DNA of 64,000 nt from Microbulbifer elongatus (GTDB taxonomy: Bacteria; Pseudomonadota; Gammaproteobacteria; Pseudomonadales; Cellvibrionaceae). The stretch lies in contig NZ_JAIVKJ010000001.1 of the NCBI RefSeq assembly GCF_020524885.1, positions 930,001 to 994,000 of the forward strand, in the 5' to 3' direction. Made by a program: the position numbers and the translations under genes. Within the stretch, counting starts at the first letter, position 1. Each line of letters begins with the position of its first letter. Shown in pieces: positions 17,676 through 26,152 of this stretch. The notes under the pieces were generated by a model, which saw only the letters and a list, made by a program, of their open reading frames with translations, ran no database searches and was not told where the DNA came from.

Positions 17676-18686
17676 ATGCTGAAAGTGAGCAATCTGTCCG
17701 TCGACTACGGTTCAACCCGTGTGGTGAAGAACCTGAACCTTGCCCTTGGGGACGATGAAGTCCTCATGCTTGTGGGGCCGACGGGCTGTGGAAAGACCAC
17801 TATTCTGCAGGCGCTGGCGGGATTGATCCCGATTTCCGAGGGGGAGATCCAGTTGGGGCCATGGCGCTCCACGCCAAAAAAGTCAGTGCCGCCGGAGAAG
17901 CGCAACGTGGGAATGGTGTTTCAGGACTTTGCGCTATTCCCGCACCTGACGGTGGAGCAAAATGTCTGTTTTCGGCTCAATGACACCGCGCTTGCGGACC
18001 ACTGGCTGAAGCTGCTGGGCCTGGAAAATTTCCGCCACGCGAAACCGGCGAGCCTGTCTGGCGGGCAGAAGCAGCGGGTGGCTTTGGCGCGTACGCTTGC
18101 GCATGAGCCCGCCTTTGTCCTGCTCGATGAACCCCTGTCTAATCTCGACGCCGCCCTCAAGGACAGCCTTCGCTGGGAGATCCGCGAAGCCCTGAAGGCC
18201 GCGGGGATACCCGCGATTTGGGTGACCCATGATCAGGAAGAGGCACTCTCCATTGGTGATCGTGTGGGTATTTTGAATGGGGGGGAGCTGGAGCAGCTGG
18301 ATACACCGGAAACCTGTTTTTCTGAGCCGGCCAGCCGTTTTGTGGCGCGGTTTCTTGGCGAGGCAAGTTTTCTTCCGGGGCAGCTGCTGCAGTCACAGGT
18401 AGACACGGAGCTGGGAATGGCGCCCGGCATTCCTATCGATGGGGTCACCGGTGAGGTGGACTTGCTGATGCGACCGGACGATCTTTCCCTCGTGCCCTCC
18501 GCAAACGGTAACGGTGTTGTTGACTGGGTTCGCTATGAAGGTTGCTCGCGACTTTATGCAGTGACGGTTGGCAGTGGCGCTCAGGTGCGCGTGCGGACCA
18601 GCCACGAAGTACATGCTGAGCCTGGCAATCGAGTGCAGCTCGCCATTATTACCACGCACCCTCTGGCGGCATTTGCCCGATCCTGA
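17676..18686 (+). CDS. Iron(III) ABC transporter ATPase, FbpC-like
   Basis: A 336-residue ATPase that powers the permease. Walker A is GPTGCGKTT (34-42), the signature is LSGGQKQ (127-133), Walker B is VLLDEP (148-153), and the switch His lies in VTHDQEEAL. The C-terminal third (from about 240) is a regulatory TOBE-like domain, as in FbpC/PotA-type ATPases. It is the last gene of the iron operon. Confidence 0.9.
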   Translation: MLKVSNLSVDYGSTRVVKNLNLALGDDEVLMLVGPTGCGKTTILQALAGLIPISEGEIQLGPWRSTPKKSVPPEKRNVGMVFQDFALFPHLTVEQNVCFRLNDTALADHWLKLLGLENFRHAKPASLSGGQKQRVALARTLAHEPAFVLLDEPLSNLDAALKDSLRWEIREALKAAGIPAIWVTHDQEEALSIGDRVGILNGGELEQLDTPETCFSEPASRFVARFLGEASFLPGQLLQSQVDTELGMAPGIPIDGVTGEVDLLMRPDDLSLVPSANGNGVVDWVRYEGCSRLYAVTVGSGAQVRVRTSHEVHAEPGNRVQLAIITTHPLAAFARS

Positions 18687-18722
18687 TGTGCCTGTGCGGG
18701 TCTCGGTACCTGCACATCTTTT
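18685..18722 (+). terminator. Possible terminator after the iron operon
   Basis: GATGTGC (18685-18691) pairs with GCACATC (18712-18718), and TTTT follows. The loop is 20 bases and the stem only 7 bp, so this is a weak candidate placed exactly at the operon stop codon. Confidence 0.35.
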
Positions 18723-19256
18723 GATGTTGCCGTCTCCCCCCTGCCTTCGTTATCCCTGGCTTCGTTATACCTGCCTACACATCCCCAATTACCTGGTTCC
18801 GCCATCAGTTCCGCTGTGAAACGGAATAATCGGTCAGCCGTGGGTGAGTTCAGGTTTGTCCAATCGGCACATGCTGTGACTGTCTGGCCACTTTTTCGCG
18901 GCCCTGACAATTGAGGAGCCAATGTGGGGCAGGCCGATAGAATCGTGAGCAAACGGCGTCCATTAATCGATCACAAACTAACTTTTGGCGGTTTTTACGC
19001 ATTCTGGCGCGATTTTCTATAGCTCCTTGGGGCTATTTAAAAAAGCTTTCCACAGCGTGGGGTGGACGAGATCACTCATTCAGTTACATCTGTGTTTTGT
19101 CAATACGGATTTGGAAGTATTTGTAACCTATTGATATATAAGAAAAAATTTATTTGGTTAAATTTTCTTCACAAAGTGGTTACAACGGAATAATGCGGGC
19201 TGGCGGGGTTTTCCCGACTGTTGTTAACAGACATATCCACAGATTCTGTGGATTGT
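18723..19256. other. Non-coding stretch with AT-rich block and palindrome
   Basis: No credible gene. A strongly AT-rich block lies around 19095-19175, and a perfect 19-bp palindrome (ATCCACAGA-T-TCTGTGGAT) lies at 19235-19253. Its arms contain near-matches to a DnaA box (ATATCCACA against TTATCCACA). There is no dnaA, dnaN or gidA nearby, so this is not a convincing replication origin. Confidence 0.5.
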
Positions 19257-19288
19257 GAATAAAAAAAGCCGGCAGGTGCCGGCTTTTG
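19257..19288 (-). terminator. Rho-independent terminator of the OmpA-family gene
   Basis: Perfect stem AAAAGCCGGC/GCCGGCTTTT (arms 19264-19273 and 19278-19287, loop AGGT). On the minus strand it runs into seven T residues. It lies about 90 bp past the stop of the leftward ompA-like gene. Confidence 0.9.
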
Positions 19289-19373
19289 TGCTACTCGGGT
19301 CTGTTTTCCCGCTGAAAGTGGTCTGCGCGGCCTGGTTGTCGAGCCACCACTAATGGGAAATTGTCATGCCGGA

Positions 19374-20480
19374 TTAGCGGAAAGTCAGCTCCACCCGGCG
19401 GTTTTGCGCGCGGCCGGCTTCGGTGGCATTGCTTGCGACCGGTTGGGTTTCGCCATAGCCACGAGCGGTGATGCGAGAGGCATAGACGCCATTCTGAACC
19501 AGATACCGGCGAACGGATTCCGCACGCAGGCCGGAGAGGCGCAGGTTGTAGCTGTCATTGCCCTGACTGTCTGTGTGTCCTGCCACCTCGACCTGGGTGT
19601 TGGGCTGGTCGCGCAGGGAGCGGACCACCTTGTTCAGTGAAGCTTCCGCTCTTGGTGTTAATTTGGCCGAGTTGAACTCAAACTGGATATTTTCCAGAGT
19701 GATGGTCTGGTCGGCCACTACGCAGCCATATTGATCCACTTCTGCGCCGGGGAGCGTATTCGGGCAGCGATCGTTTCTGTCGAGCACGCCATCGCCATCG
19801 CTATCGAGGTTGATGATTTCAGGTTTGGGCTCGGGAGGCGGTGGCGCTGCGACCGCGGTTGCGACCGGCGGGCAACTGAGTGGAATGCTCAGACCGAAGC
19901 CAAATTGCCAGTCGTTCATGTCGGTGGCAAAGAAGTCTCTCATGTACCGCACTTCGGCACGTATTTTCAGGCCGCTGCGGCTGATGGCGCCACTGGTGAT
20001 GCCCGCGCCTAAGTTTACAAAGGCGTTGGTTTCCTGATATCCGTAATCGAATTTGGTGCTGTTGTTGGAAACGCCAACGCCTCCGAGCAGGTAGGGTGAA
20101 TAACCACTTCGGCCATTGAAGTGATACACCACATCCATTCCCAGCCCGGCAAGGTCGGTGTCCCCACTGGGGTAAAGTCCGTTTTCATCAAGTGGCTCGG
20201 GAACGAGGAAGTCGAAGTCATCCTCATCAAGTTGGGTGCCAAACAACTGTACTTCCGTATACCAGTTGCCGTCGGTATGCCATCCGTAAGCGGCGCGCAA
20301 ACCTAAGGACTGGCGCTCTGTGTTGCGCTCCTCGTCGACTCGCGTGAGGAAGGGCATGATATCGATGTATTTCTCTTCCTGGGCCAGGGCCTGCGTGCTG
20401 GCGATCATGGCGGCAATGAGTGCGAGCCCCGCGATTTTTTTCCCCGAGTTATTTTTTTTAGGCACGTCTGTCGAGCACAT
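19374..20480 (-). CDS. OmpA/OprF-family outer-membrane protein
   Basis: A 368-residue outer-membrane protein. The signal peptide ends at ALA (residues 31-33). An N-terminal beta-barrel of about 170 residues is followed by a Pro-rich linker (AAPPPPEPKPE) and a calcium-type TSP3 repeat, DSDGDGVLDRNDRCP. The C-terminal OmpA peptidoglycan-binding domain contains VAGHTDSQGNDSYNLRLSG and ends in NRRVELTFR. It links the outer membrane to peptidoglycan and may act as a weak porin. The start is supported by AAGGAAG 7 bases upstream. A terminator follows. Confidence 0.93.
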   Translation of the reverse strand: MCSTDVPKKNNSGKKIAGLALIAAMIASTQALAQEEKYIDIMPFLTRVDEERNTERQSLGLRAAYGWHTDGNWYTEVQLFGTQLDEDDFDFLVPEPLDENGLYPSGDTDLAGLGMDVVYHFNGRSGYSPYLLGGVGVSNNSTKFDYGYQETNAFVNLGAGITSGAISRSGLKIRAEVRYMRDFFATDMNDWQFGFGLSIPLSCPPVATAVAAPPPPEPKPEIINLDSDGDGVLDRNDRCPNTLPGAEVDQYGCVVADQTITLENIQFEFNSAKLTPRAEASLNKVVRSLRDQPNTQVEVAGHTDSQGNDSYNLRLSGLRAESVRRYLVQNGVYASRITARGYGETQPVASNATEAGRAQNRRVELTFR

Positions 20481-20776
20481 AGTGGTCTTCCTTGGCGTTA
20501 TGTTGATTATCCGGTAAGTCAGAATGCGAGTTTGGTGCGCGCGGTGTTAAGCGTTAGATGGTGTTGCGCCGCACGCTCAATTTATGACCGGAATGCGGAA
20601 TCCGGTTTGTCCCCGTTACTTATTAGTTGACCCTGGCGACTTTTCCAGTGGGTGACGTGGAGAATGACAATTTTTGGCGGGAGACTGTTTTTTATGACCG
20701 TGGCGCGCCTGGAGAAGACCGTTCCTGGCGCCTGATTAGCGGGAATGAATGGGGTGTTTGATTGGGATGAGGCTAC

Positions 20777-21547
20777 TCAGTACTGGTGGCGAAAGCTGAT
20801 TAGCGCGGCAGTGATTGCTACGTTGAGGCTCTCAACGCCGTTTTGCATGGGAATCCGCAGCCGGTGCGTACAGGCTTCCTCAACGGCCGCGCCAACGCCA
20901 TGGGTTTCATTGCCCAGTACGAAAACATTCGGCTTGGCGTCATCGATCGTTCGCAGGGTGTCATTGGCGTGGGAGGAGAGTGCGCAGACACGGGCACCAA
21001 TGCCGGCGAATGTTTCCAGCACGGGCGCCAGCCGGTCACAGCGCAGTATGCGGGTTTTAAACAGGGTGCCGACACTGGCCTTGATCACCAGTGGGTCGAT
21101 CTGTGCACATCCTTTGCGAGGCAGGATGATACCGTCGATACCACCAGCACAGGCAGAGCGAATGATCATGCCCAGGTTCTGTGGGTTGGTAATGCCATCG
21201 AGCGCGAGCAGTTCGAAATGCGTTCCGCGCTGCTCTTCCAGAAACGCTTCGGCGGTACCGTAGCGGGGCAGCGCCAGGTCCAGTGCCACGCCCTGATCCT
21301 GTTTGGCATTTTTCGAAATCCGGGACAGTCCTTTTCTATCCCAGTGCGCAATTTCGATATTTCGCTCTGCGGCCAGTTGTTCGATCCGGGCGATCAGCTG
21401 GTCCTTACGGTTGCTGTCCGCCAGGTGCAGCTTGTGTACAGGCAGGCTGCTGTCTTCCAGTGCTTCGAGCACGGGTTTGCGCCCGTAAATAGTCAGCAGG
21501 CTGTCAAAAAAGGCCCGTTTTTTCAGGTATTCAGGAGAGTCGTTCAC
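20777..21547 (-). CDS. TrmH/SpoU-family RNA 2'-O-methyltransferase
   Basis: A 256-residue S-adenosylmethionine-dependent methyltransferase acting on tRNA or rRNA ribose. All three SpoU motifs are present: NPQNLGMIIR (121-130) with the catalytic Arg, VFVLGNETHGV (208-218) and IPMQNGVESLNVAIT (232-246). The N-terminal part (from YGRKPVLEAL) is a substrate-binding domain as in RlmB-like enzymes. The exact target is not clear from sequence. It lies 8 bp after the DUF2520 gene on the same strand. Confidence 0.88.
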   Translation of the reverse strand: MNDSPEYLKKRAFFDSLLTIYGRKPVLEALEDSSLPVHKLHLADSNRKDQLIARIEQLAAERNIEIAHWDRKGLSRISKNAKQDQGVALDLALPRYGTAEAFLEEQRGTHFELLALDGITNPQNLGMIIRSACAGGIDGIILPRKGCAQIDPLVIKASVGTLFKTRILRCDRLAPVLETFAGIGARVCALSSHANDTLRTIDDAKPNVFVLGNETHGVGAAVEEACTHRLRIPMQNGVESLNVAITAALISFRHQY

Positions 21548-21555
21548 AATACTAT

Positions 21556-22461
21556 TTACCGCAAAGGGTTTGGACCAAAAAGGGTTTGGAGTTGTTGCGC
21601 GGGGGCTGCGCCCAGTCCGGCTTTTTTCGCAAGGGGTAACGCGGCGCTGCCCAGTGTGCGGTAAATTTCCGCGAGCCCGGCCAGCTCAGTTTGCCCTGTA
21701 GTATTTGCCAGTTGCGACAGTGCATCGAGCTGTCGGGTTACCGTCTGTATATCACCGCGAACCAGTGGCCCGGTGAGCGCTTTTTCCGGGCCGAGGGCAA
21801 AATTGTTTTTTGCCGTTTGCAAAACGATCGGTTCCAATAATTGCCGCGCCGTATTTTCGTCAACTCCGGCCGCGGCAAAAGTCCGCAGGCTGAGGTCCAT
21901 CAATACTGTCAGGTAGTTGCAGGCCATCACCGAGCCGGTGTGATAGAGCACCTTCTGTTCAGCGCTCAGGGTTATACAGTGACATCCAATTCCGCTGAAC
22001 GCAGCTTCAAGTTGCTGACGTGCGGTGCTGTCACCTTCGAGAGCAACGAAAGAGCCGGGCAGGTCGCCCACGGATTGCTCGGGGTTGGCGAAGCTGTGTA
22101 CGGGGTGAGCGCTGGCAAGTTGTGCGTTGGCGCAGGCGCAAAGGGCGCTGGCGGGCAGTGCGCCACTGCAGTGAAACACCACGGGCGTCTGCCCGCTGTT
22201 AGTGCTCCTGAGTTGTGGCGCGAGCTCTTTGGCGACGGCCTCGATATGGTCATCGGCTACGGCGATCAACCAGAAGTCGGCAGGCGGCATGGACTCAATA
22301 TCGGCGGCGGTGGTGCCGGCGCCGATAAAATGGGTCGCTTGCCGGGCACTGGCCAGGCTCCGGTTGCAGACACTGCCAATGCTGAAAATCTGGCGTTCAG
22401 ACCACAAGCGCGCAAGCGTGCGCCCGAGGCGGCCCGCACCGATGATGTTCAGTGTGTGCAA
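21556..22461 (-). CDS. Rossmann-fold DUF2520 protein
   Basis: A 301-residue putative oxidoreductase. The N-terminal dinucleotide-binding fold shows GAGRLGRTLARLW. The middle has DFWLIAVADDHIEAVA and HCSGALPASAL, and the C-terminal half is the helical DUF2520 domain found with Rossmann domains of ProC/6PGDH type. Substrate unknown. The only possible start is TTG placed directly after the pdxJ TAA stop and in the same frame, so translation probably re-initiates from pdxJ. Confidence 0.8.
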   Translation of the reverse strand: MHTLNIIGAGRLGRTLARLWSERQIFSIGSVCNRSLASARQATHFIGAGTTAADIESMPPADFWLIAVADDHIEAVAKELAPQLRSTNSGQTPVVFHCSGALPASALCACANAQLASAHPVHSFANPEQSVGDLPGSFVALEGDSTARQQLEAAFSGIGCHCITLSAEQKVLYHTGSVMACNYLTVLMDLSLRTFAAAGVDENTARQLLEPIVLQTAKNNFALGPEKALTGPLVRGDIQTVTRQLDALSQLANTTGQTELAGLAEIYRTLGSAALPLAKKAGLGAAPAQQLQTLFGPNPLR

Positions 22462-23217
22462 TTACTGGCCCGCCAGGCAGTTGACGTAAGCGGCCACAGC
22501 ATTCGCGAGGCCCATATTGATGGCATCGACGGTCAGCGCGTGACCAATGGAGACTTCCTGCAGTCCCGGCAGTGTGCGGTATCGGGGCAGGTTGATCAGG
22601 TTGAGGTCGTGCCCCGCGTTAACACCAAGGCCCAGGTGCAGCGCGTGCTCTGCGGCTGCGCAATGGGCGGCGAAAATGGCATCCAGGTCTTTGCTCTGCT
22701 GTGCGACGGCTTCAGCGTAAGGGCCCGTATACAGTTCGATGCGGTCGGCCCCGACCTCTTTAGCGAGGCCAATCTGCGTTTTGTCCGGATCCATAAACAG
22801 GCTTACGCGGATACCCGCGTCACGTAACTGCTGGATGATCGGCTCCAGGCGGATGCCGTCCTTGTTCAGGTCAAACCCGTGATCGGAGGTCAGTTGGTCG
22901 TTACTGTCGGGAACCAGGGTGCACTGTTGGGGGCTGGTCTCCAGAACCAGCGGCAGCAGGCCCGGATAGGTGCCCATCGGGCCCGCAAAGGGGTTGCCTT
23001 CCACGTTGAATTCGATTTGGCGCGCTGCACACAGGGATGACAGATCGCGGACGTCGTGGGGGCGGATGTGTCGCTGGTCCGGGCGCGGATGGACGGTGAT
23101 GCCGTCGGCTCCGGCGTCCAGGCAGGTGCGCGCATGTGCCACCACATCCGGGAAATTGCCTTCGCGGGAGTTGCGGATCAGTGCGATCTTGTTGAGATTG
23201 ACGCTAAGTGCAATCAC
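22462..23217 (-). CDS. pdxJ: Pyridoxine 5'-phosphate synthase, Bacteroidetes-like type
   Basis: Joins 1-deoxyxylulose 5-phosphate and amino-acetone phosphate to make pyridoxine 5'-phosphate (vitamin B6). The 251-residue barrel has DAGADGITVHPRPDQRHIR, DRIELYTGPYA and LGLGVNAGH. Its motifs differ from the usual proteobacterial PdxJ: SVNLNKIALIRNSR replaces GVNIDHIATLRNAR, and LVPDSNDQLTSDHGFD replaces the LVPEKR/TTEGGLD block. From memory these variants resemble PdxJ of Bacteroidetes. It is not in the usual rnc-era-recO-pdxJ group. The start is GTG, overlapping the cyclophilin stop as GTGA. Confidence 0.9.
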   Translation of the reverse strand: MIALSVNLNKIALIRNSREGNFPDVVAHARTCLDAGADGITVHPRPDQRHIRPHDVRDLSSLCAARQIEFNVEGNPFAGPMGTYPGLLPLVLETSPQQCTLVPDSNDQLTSDHGFDLNKDGIRLEPIIQQLRDAGIRVSLFMDPDKTQIGLAKEVGADRIELYTGPYAEAVAQQSKDLDAIFAAHCAAAEHALHLGLGVNAGHDLNLINLPRYRTLPGLQEVSIGHALTVDAINMGLANAVAAYVNCLAGQ

Positions 23218-23828
23218 TGACTATTGCCTCCGGTTTCTGAATTGCTGCTGTTGTCGCCGCCTTTTCGTTTCGCTTTCAGTATACGCACCGGCGTGTTGGG
23301 TGCATCGCGGAAGGCTGTGTGCTGGCCGCGGGGCTCTGCGGCAATCTGCTGCACCACACTCATCCCAAGCAGTACTTTACCGAATACCGTGTAGCCGGGT
23401 TTGCTGGCACTGCCGTCCAGGCGGCTGTTATCCACCAGATTGATAAAGAACTGGGCGGTAGCGCTGTCTGGATCACTGGTGCGTGCCATGGCAATGGTGC
23501 CCCGTTCATTGGAGAGGCCGTTGCTGGACTCGTTGACTACGGGATCATTGGTGGGCTTTTCCTGGAAGTCGAAGGTGAAGCCACCGCCCTGGGCCATAAA
23601 TCCGGGGATCACTCGGTGAAATATGGTGCCGTTGTAAAATCCGCTGTCGACGTAAGCGAGAAAGTTTTTCACGGTTTCCGGTGCCTTGTCTGCGTAAAGC
23701 ACGAGCTCGATAGTACCGAGGTCGGTCTCCAGTTCTACCCGGGGATTATCGGTGATTGCCAGGGTGAGGCTTGAAAAGCACAACATGAAGGCGGTAATCA
23801 GGGTGTGGAGTGTCGTGGAGCGCTTCAT
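23214..23828 (-). CDS. Periplasmic peptidyl-prolyl cis-trans isomerase, cyclophilin type
   Basis: A 204-residue cyclophilin that speeds proline isomerisation during protein folding. The signal peptide MKRSTTLHTLITAFMLCFSS with a cleavage site near TLA points to the periplasm. Active-site segments are FHRVIPGFMAQGG, SATAQFFINLVDN and GYTVFGKVLLGM, covering the catalytic Arg, Phe and Gln. A Ser/Asn/Gly-rich tail ends the protein. An in-frame start 16 codons upstream was rejected because the chosen ATG gives a proper signal peptide. Confidence 0.93.
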   Translation of the reverse strand: MKRSTTLHTLITAFMLCFSSLTLAITDNPRVELETDLGTIELVLYADKAPETVKNFLAYVDSGFYNGTIFHRVIPGFMAQGGGFTFDFQEKPTNDPVVNESSNGLSNERGTIAMARTSDPDSATAQFFINLVDNSRLDGSASKPGYTVFGKVLLGMSVVQQIAAEPRGQHTAFRDAPNTPVRILKAKRKGGDNSSNSETGGNSQ

Positions 23829-23860
23829 ACGGATCTCTCTGGTTATATTTCTTCGCAAAC

Positions 23861-23888
23861 AAAAAGGCCCGGTCAATGACCGGGCCTT
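23861..23888 (-). terminator. Rho-independent terminator of the SH3-domain gene
   Basis: Perfect 12-bp inverted repeat (arms 23864-23875 and 23877-23888). On the minus strand it is followed by TTTTTG. It lies about 55 bp past the stop of the leftward SH3-domain gene and just upstream of the cyclophilin start. Confidence 0.88.
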
Positions 23889-23942
23889 GTGAGCCGGTTT
23901 TGAAATTCTAACCGCTGCTCAGTGTTGTGGGAATGTCGACTG

Positions 23943-24626
23943 TCAGTTTGCCCATTCAGAGTTGCGCTTGCGCGGGCGGAAGTGGGGCGCCACCATCGCG
24001 AGAATCGCGCCCATCAGTACAGAGATTGCACCGTACATATACCATTTCTGTGTTTCACTGCCGGACAGGCGCTGAATTTCTGCCTGGTCCATGGCCTGCT
24101 TCTGTTTCAGTAGCTCGTGCTGGTTGAGCAGCTTTTGGTGGCGCTGGTTCAGTGCTACCGCGTCGGCGGAGAGGGACTTCAATTCTTTCAGTTCTTTTGC
24201 CAGTGCACTGGCGCGTTCCTGCTCCGCTTGCAGCGCAGTGGTCAGTTTGCTGTTGTTTTCTTCCAGACGACGCACCTCGCCGCCCAGGTTGCCCTGCAGG
24301 CTTTCGATGTGTTCCAGGCGGGCCTCCGCCTGCGCCAGTTTCAATTTGGCGACCGGTTCCGACTCGAGATACTGGCGGCGTATCCAGCCCTCTTCGCCTC
24401 CGGGAGTGCGGACCTGGGCCCAGCCGGTGTCCGGGGAGTCCTGCAAAAGGGTGAGTTTGGTGCCGCTGGGGAGGCCGCGGTGCAGGATGCGGAACTCATT
24501 ACCCTGGCCCGAGCGCATTGGAACGTGCAGCTCGTCAGTAATGTAACGGTCAGAGCTAATGGCCTGACTGTGGCTTGCGGCGAGAGCGATCAGGGAGGCG
24601 GCGAGGGAATTGAATAGCTTTTTCAT
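23943..24626 (-). CDS. SH3-domain, coiled-coil membrane protein (YgiM-like)
   Basis: A 227-residue envelope protein. A signal peptide is followed by a bacterial SH3 domain (about 25-90: DELHVPMRSGQGNEFRILHR and GWAQVRTPGGEEGWI). A long coiled coil of about 100 residues ends in a membrane helix (WYMYGAISVLMGAILAMVAP) and a short basic tail. This is the layout of the TIGR04211/YgiM family, of unknown but probably cell-wall-related role. The ATG was chosen because the longer in-frame extension lacks signal-peptide character. Confidence 0.85.
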   Translation of the reverse strand: MKKLFNSLAASLIALAASHSQAISSDRYITDELHVPMRSGQGNEFRILHRGLPSGTKLTLLQDSPDTGWAQVRTPGGEEGWIRRQYLESEPVAKLKLAQAEARLEHIESLQGNLGGEVRRLEENNSKLTTALQAEQERASALAKELKELKSLSADAVALNQRHQKLLNQHELLKQKQAMDQAEIQRLSGSETQKWYMYGAISVLMGAILAMVAPHFRPRKRNSEWAN

Positions 24627-24699
24627 GGTCTGGAATAAATCGGAATTCTTCGTGCGTTGTAACGGCATTAAAACAGGCTGACTATTGCTGATCCGCAAA

Positions 24700-24999
24700 T
24701 CAGGGCAGCACCAGCTTGTACGGTTTGACGGTGACCGCTGCGTAGACGCCCGCTTCCATATAAGGATCAGTGTCTGCCCAGGCTTTGGCATCGTCCAGTG
24801 ACGGGAACTCAGCTACCACAAGGCTGCCGGTAAAGCCGGCCTCGCCTGGATCTTCGCTATCGATGGCCGGGTGCGGCCCGGCGATCAGCAGTCGCCCCTG
24901 ATCCTTGAGTGCGTTCAGGCGAGCGATATGCTGAGGGCGAGCGGACTTGCGTAACGGCAGGCTGTTTTCCACGTCCTGACTGATGATGGCGTACCACAT
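24700..24999 (-). CDS. YciI-family protein
   Basis: A 99-residue cytosolic protein of the YCII/dimeric alpha-beta barrel type. It begins [17 protein letters not shown] and has [19 protein letters not shown] and [20 protein letters not shown], with the conserved His and Asp of the family pocket. Biochemical role unknown. It sits 80 bp downstream of the VC0807-like membrane gene, as related YciI genes do next to septation-protein-like genes. Confidence 0.88.
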   Translation of the reverse strand: MWYAIISQDVENSLPLRKSARPQHIARLNALKDQGRLLIAGPHPAIDSEDPGEAGFTGSLVVAEFPSLDDAKAWADTDPYMEAGVYAAVTVKPYKLVLP

Positions 25000-25079
25000 A
25001 AATAAATTCTGCTTCCTGAGTTCCGTTTTTATAAATTGGTTTTGTGCATTTGCTTCGGGCCATTCAGGTGGCCCGCCAT

Positions 25080-25856
25080 TCACTGCTGAACCACGATCTC
25101 TTCGAGCTTCAGTCCGGTCAGTTTGCCGATGCGGCGAAACAGGAAGAACAGCGCGAACATCAGGATGATCGTGGCTGGGACAAAAATGACGGGGTAGCTC
25201 ATCGCGGTCATTTTACCCAGCTCGGCGTTGAAGGCCTCAGTTCCCGGCGGGCTCACCAGCATGATTTTCGCCAGAATGTAATTGAGCGCGGAAGAAAGAA
25301 AAAATGACCCGGCGATCATCCAGGAGGTATGCAGCAGGGTGCGATCAAATGCCGCGGTATTACCCTTGTGGCTCAGTGCCTGGGCAATCTTGGCGGTATC
25401 GAGTATGCGGTCGTTATAGATCAGCGTCTTGACCAGGGGCCAGCGGGTATAGAGGGAGATCATAGTGGCGATACCCAGTAGCCCCGGGATGGCAGCCTCT
25501 TTGATCGCCATATACTCCGCATCAAGCTCCAGCAGGCTGATGCTCCCTGTCAGCAGGATGCTGACAATGCCCAGTGCCGAAAAGAAGTTGACCTTGCCCG
25601 AGCCCAGCAGGTCGCGCAGGCCGTAACCGAGCGGAAATGCCAGAGCTACAACAATCGCCCACTTGGTGCCCAGCCAGTCATCTCCGGAGAGCTTGGTCAG
25701 GATCAGGGTGGGGATAACGATGTTAAGAAGCAGGTTGCCGAGAAAGCTCTCTTTCTTTGGCGCTTTTCCTGCAGTGCTCTCCTGGCGCGTTTCCGGTGCC
25801 TGCTCCTTCGAGGTGTCGACGAGCTGGCTCGTATTCGATTGATTGCTATCGGTCAT
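25080..25856 (-). CDS. VC0807/IspZ-like multi-pass membrane protein
   Basis: A 258-residue inner-membrane protein with about six hydrophobic segments after a 35-residue hydrophilic N-terminus. The pattern [19 protein letters not shown], then [20 protein letters not shown] and [13 protein letters not shown] is that of VC0807-type proteins, distant relatives of the septation protein YciB/IspZ. Its neighbours (YciI, TrpH, YciO) fit that family's usual context. Function not established. The ATG follows a Ser/Arg-rich stretch that is probably untranslated. Confidence 0.75.
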   Translation of the reverse strand: MTDSNQSNTSQLVDTSKEQAPETRQESTAGKAPKKESFLGNLLLNIVIPTLILTKLSGDDWLGTKWAIVVALAFPLGYGLRDLLGSGKVNFFSALGIVSILLTGSISLLELDAEYMAIKEAAIPGLLGIATMISLYTRWPLVKTLIYNDRILDTAKIAQALSHKGNTAAFDRTLLHTSWMIAGSFFLSSALNYILAKIMLVSPPGTEAFNAELGKMTAMSYPVIFVPATIILMFALFFLFRRIGKLTGLKLEEIVVQQ

Positions 25857-26152
25857 GGTCTGTTCCGGTGATAATGCCCGCTGGCTGACGGTACAGCTGT
25901 CAGTGGCGAAAATGGATCCCCTGTGCGGGGCCTTATCCCTTAAACCGGTGAGCCGGTCTGGTGCGTCCTGAGTCTTCGGCTGGCAACCAGGTGCTAAAGC
26001 CACGGCCGCAGTATGCTGAGACGACAGGACGGGTTAAAAGTTCCGCCTGTTTAGGTCGCTTTCCGGGCATGGCAGGAGCTTTGTTTTCCTTGGTAGGCGC
26101 TTTCCAGAACACTGTTTTAAAATCCGCGAGAACCCAACAATGAAGTTTGAGT

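Noticed and set aside
19095..19256. Chromosomal replication origin
   Set aside because: AT-rich block and DnaA-box-like palindrome are present, but there are too few boxes and no dnaA, dnaN, gidA or rpmH nearby.
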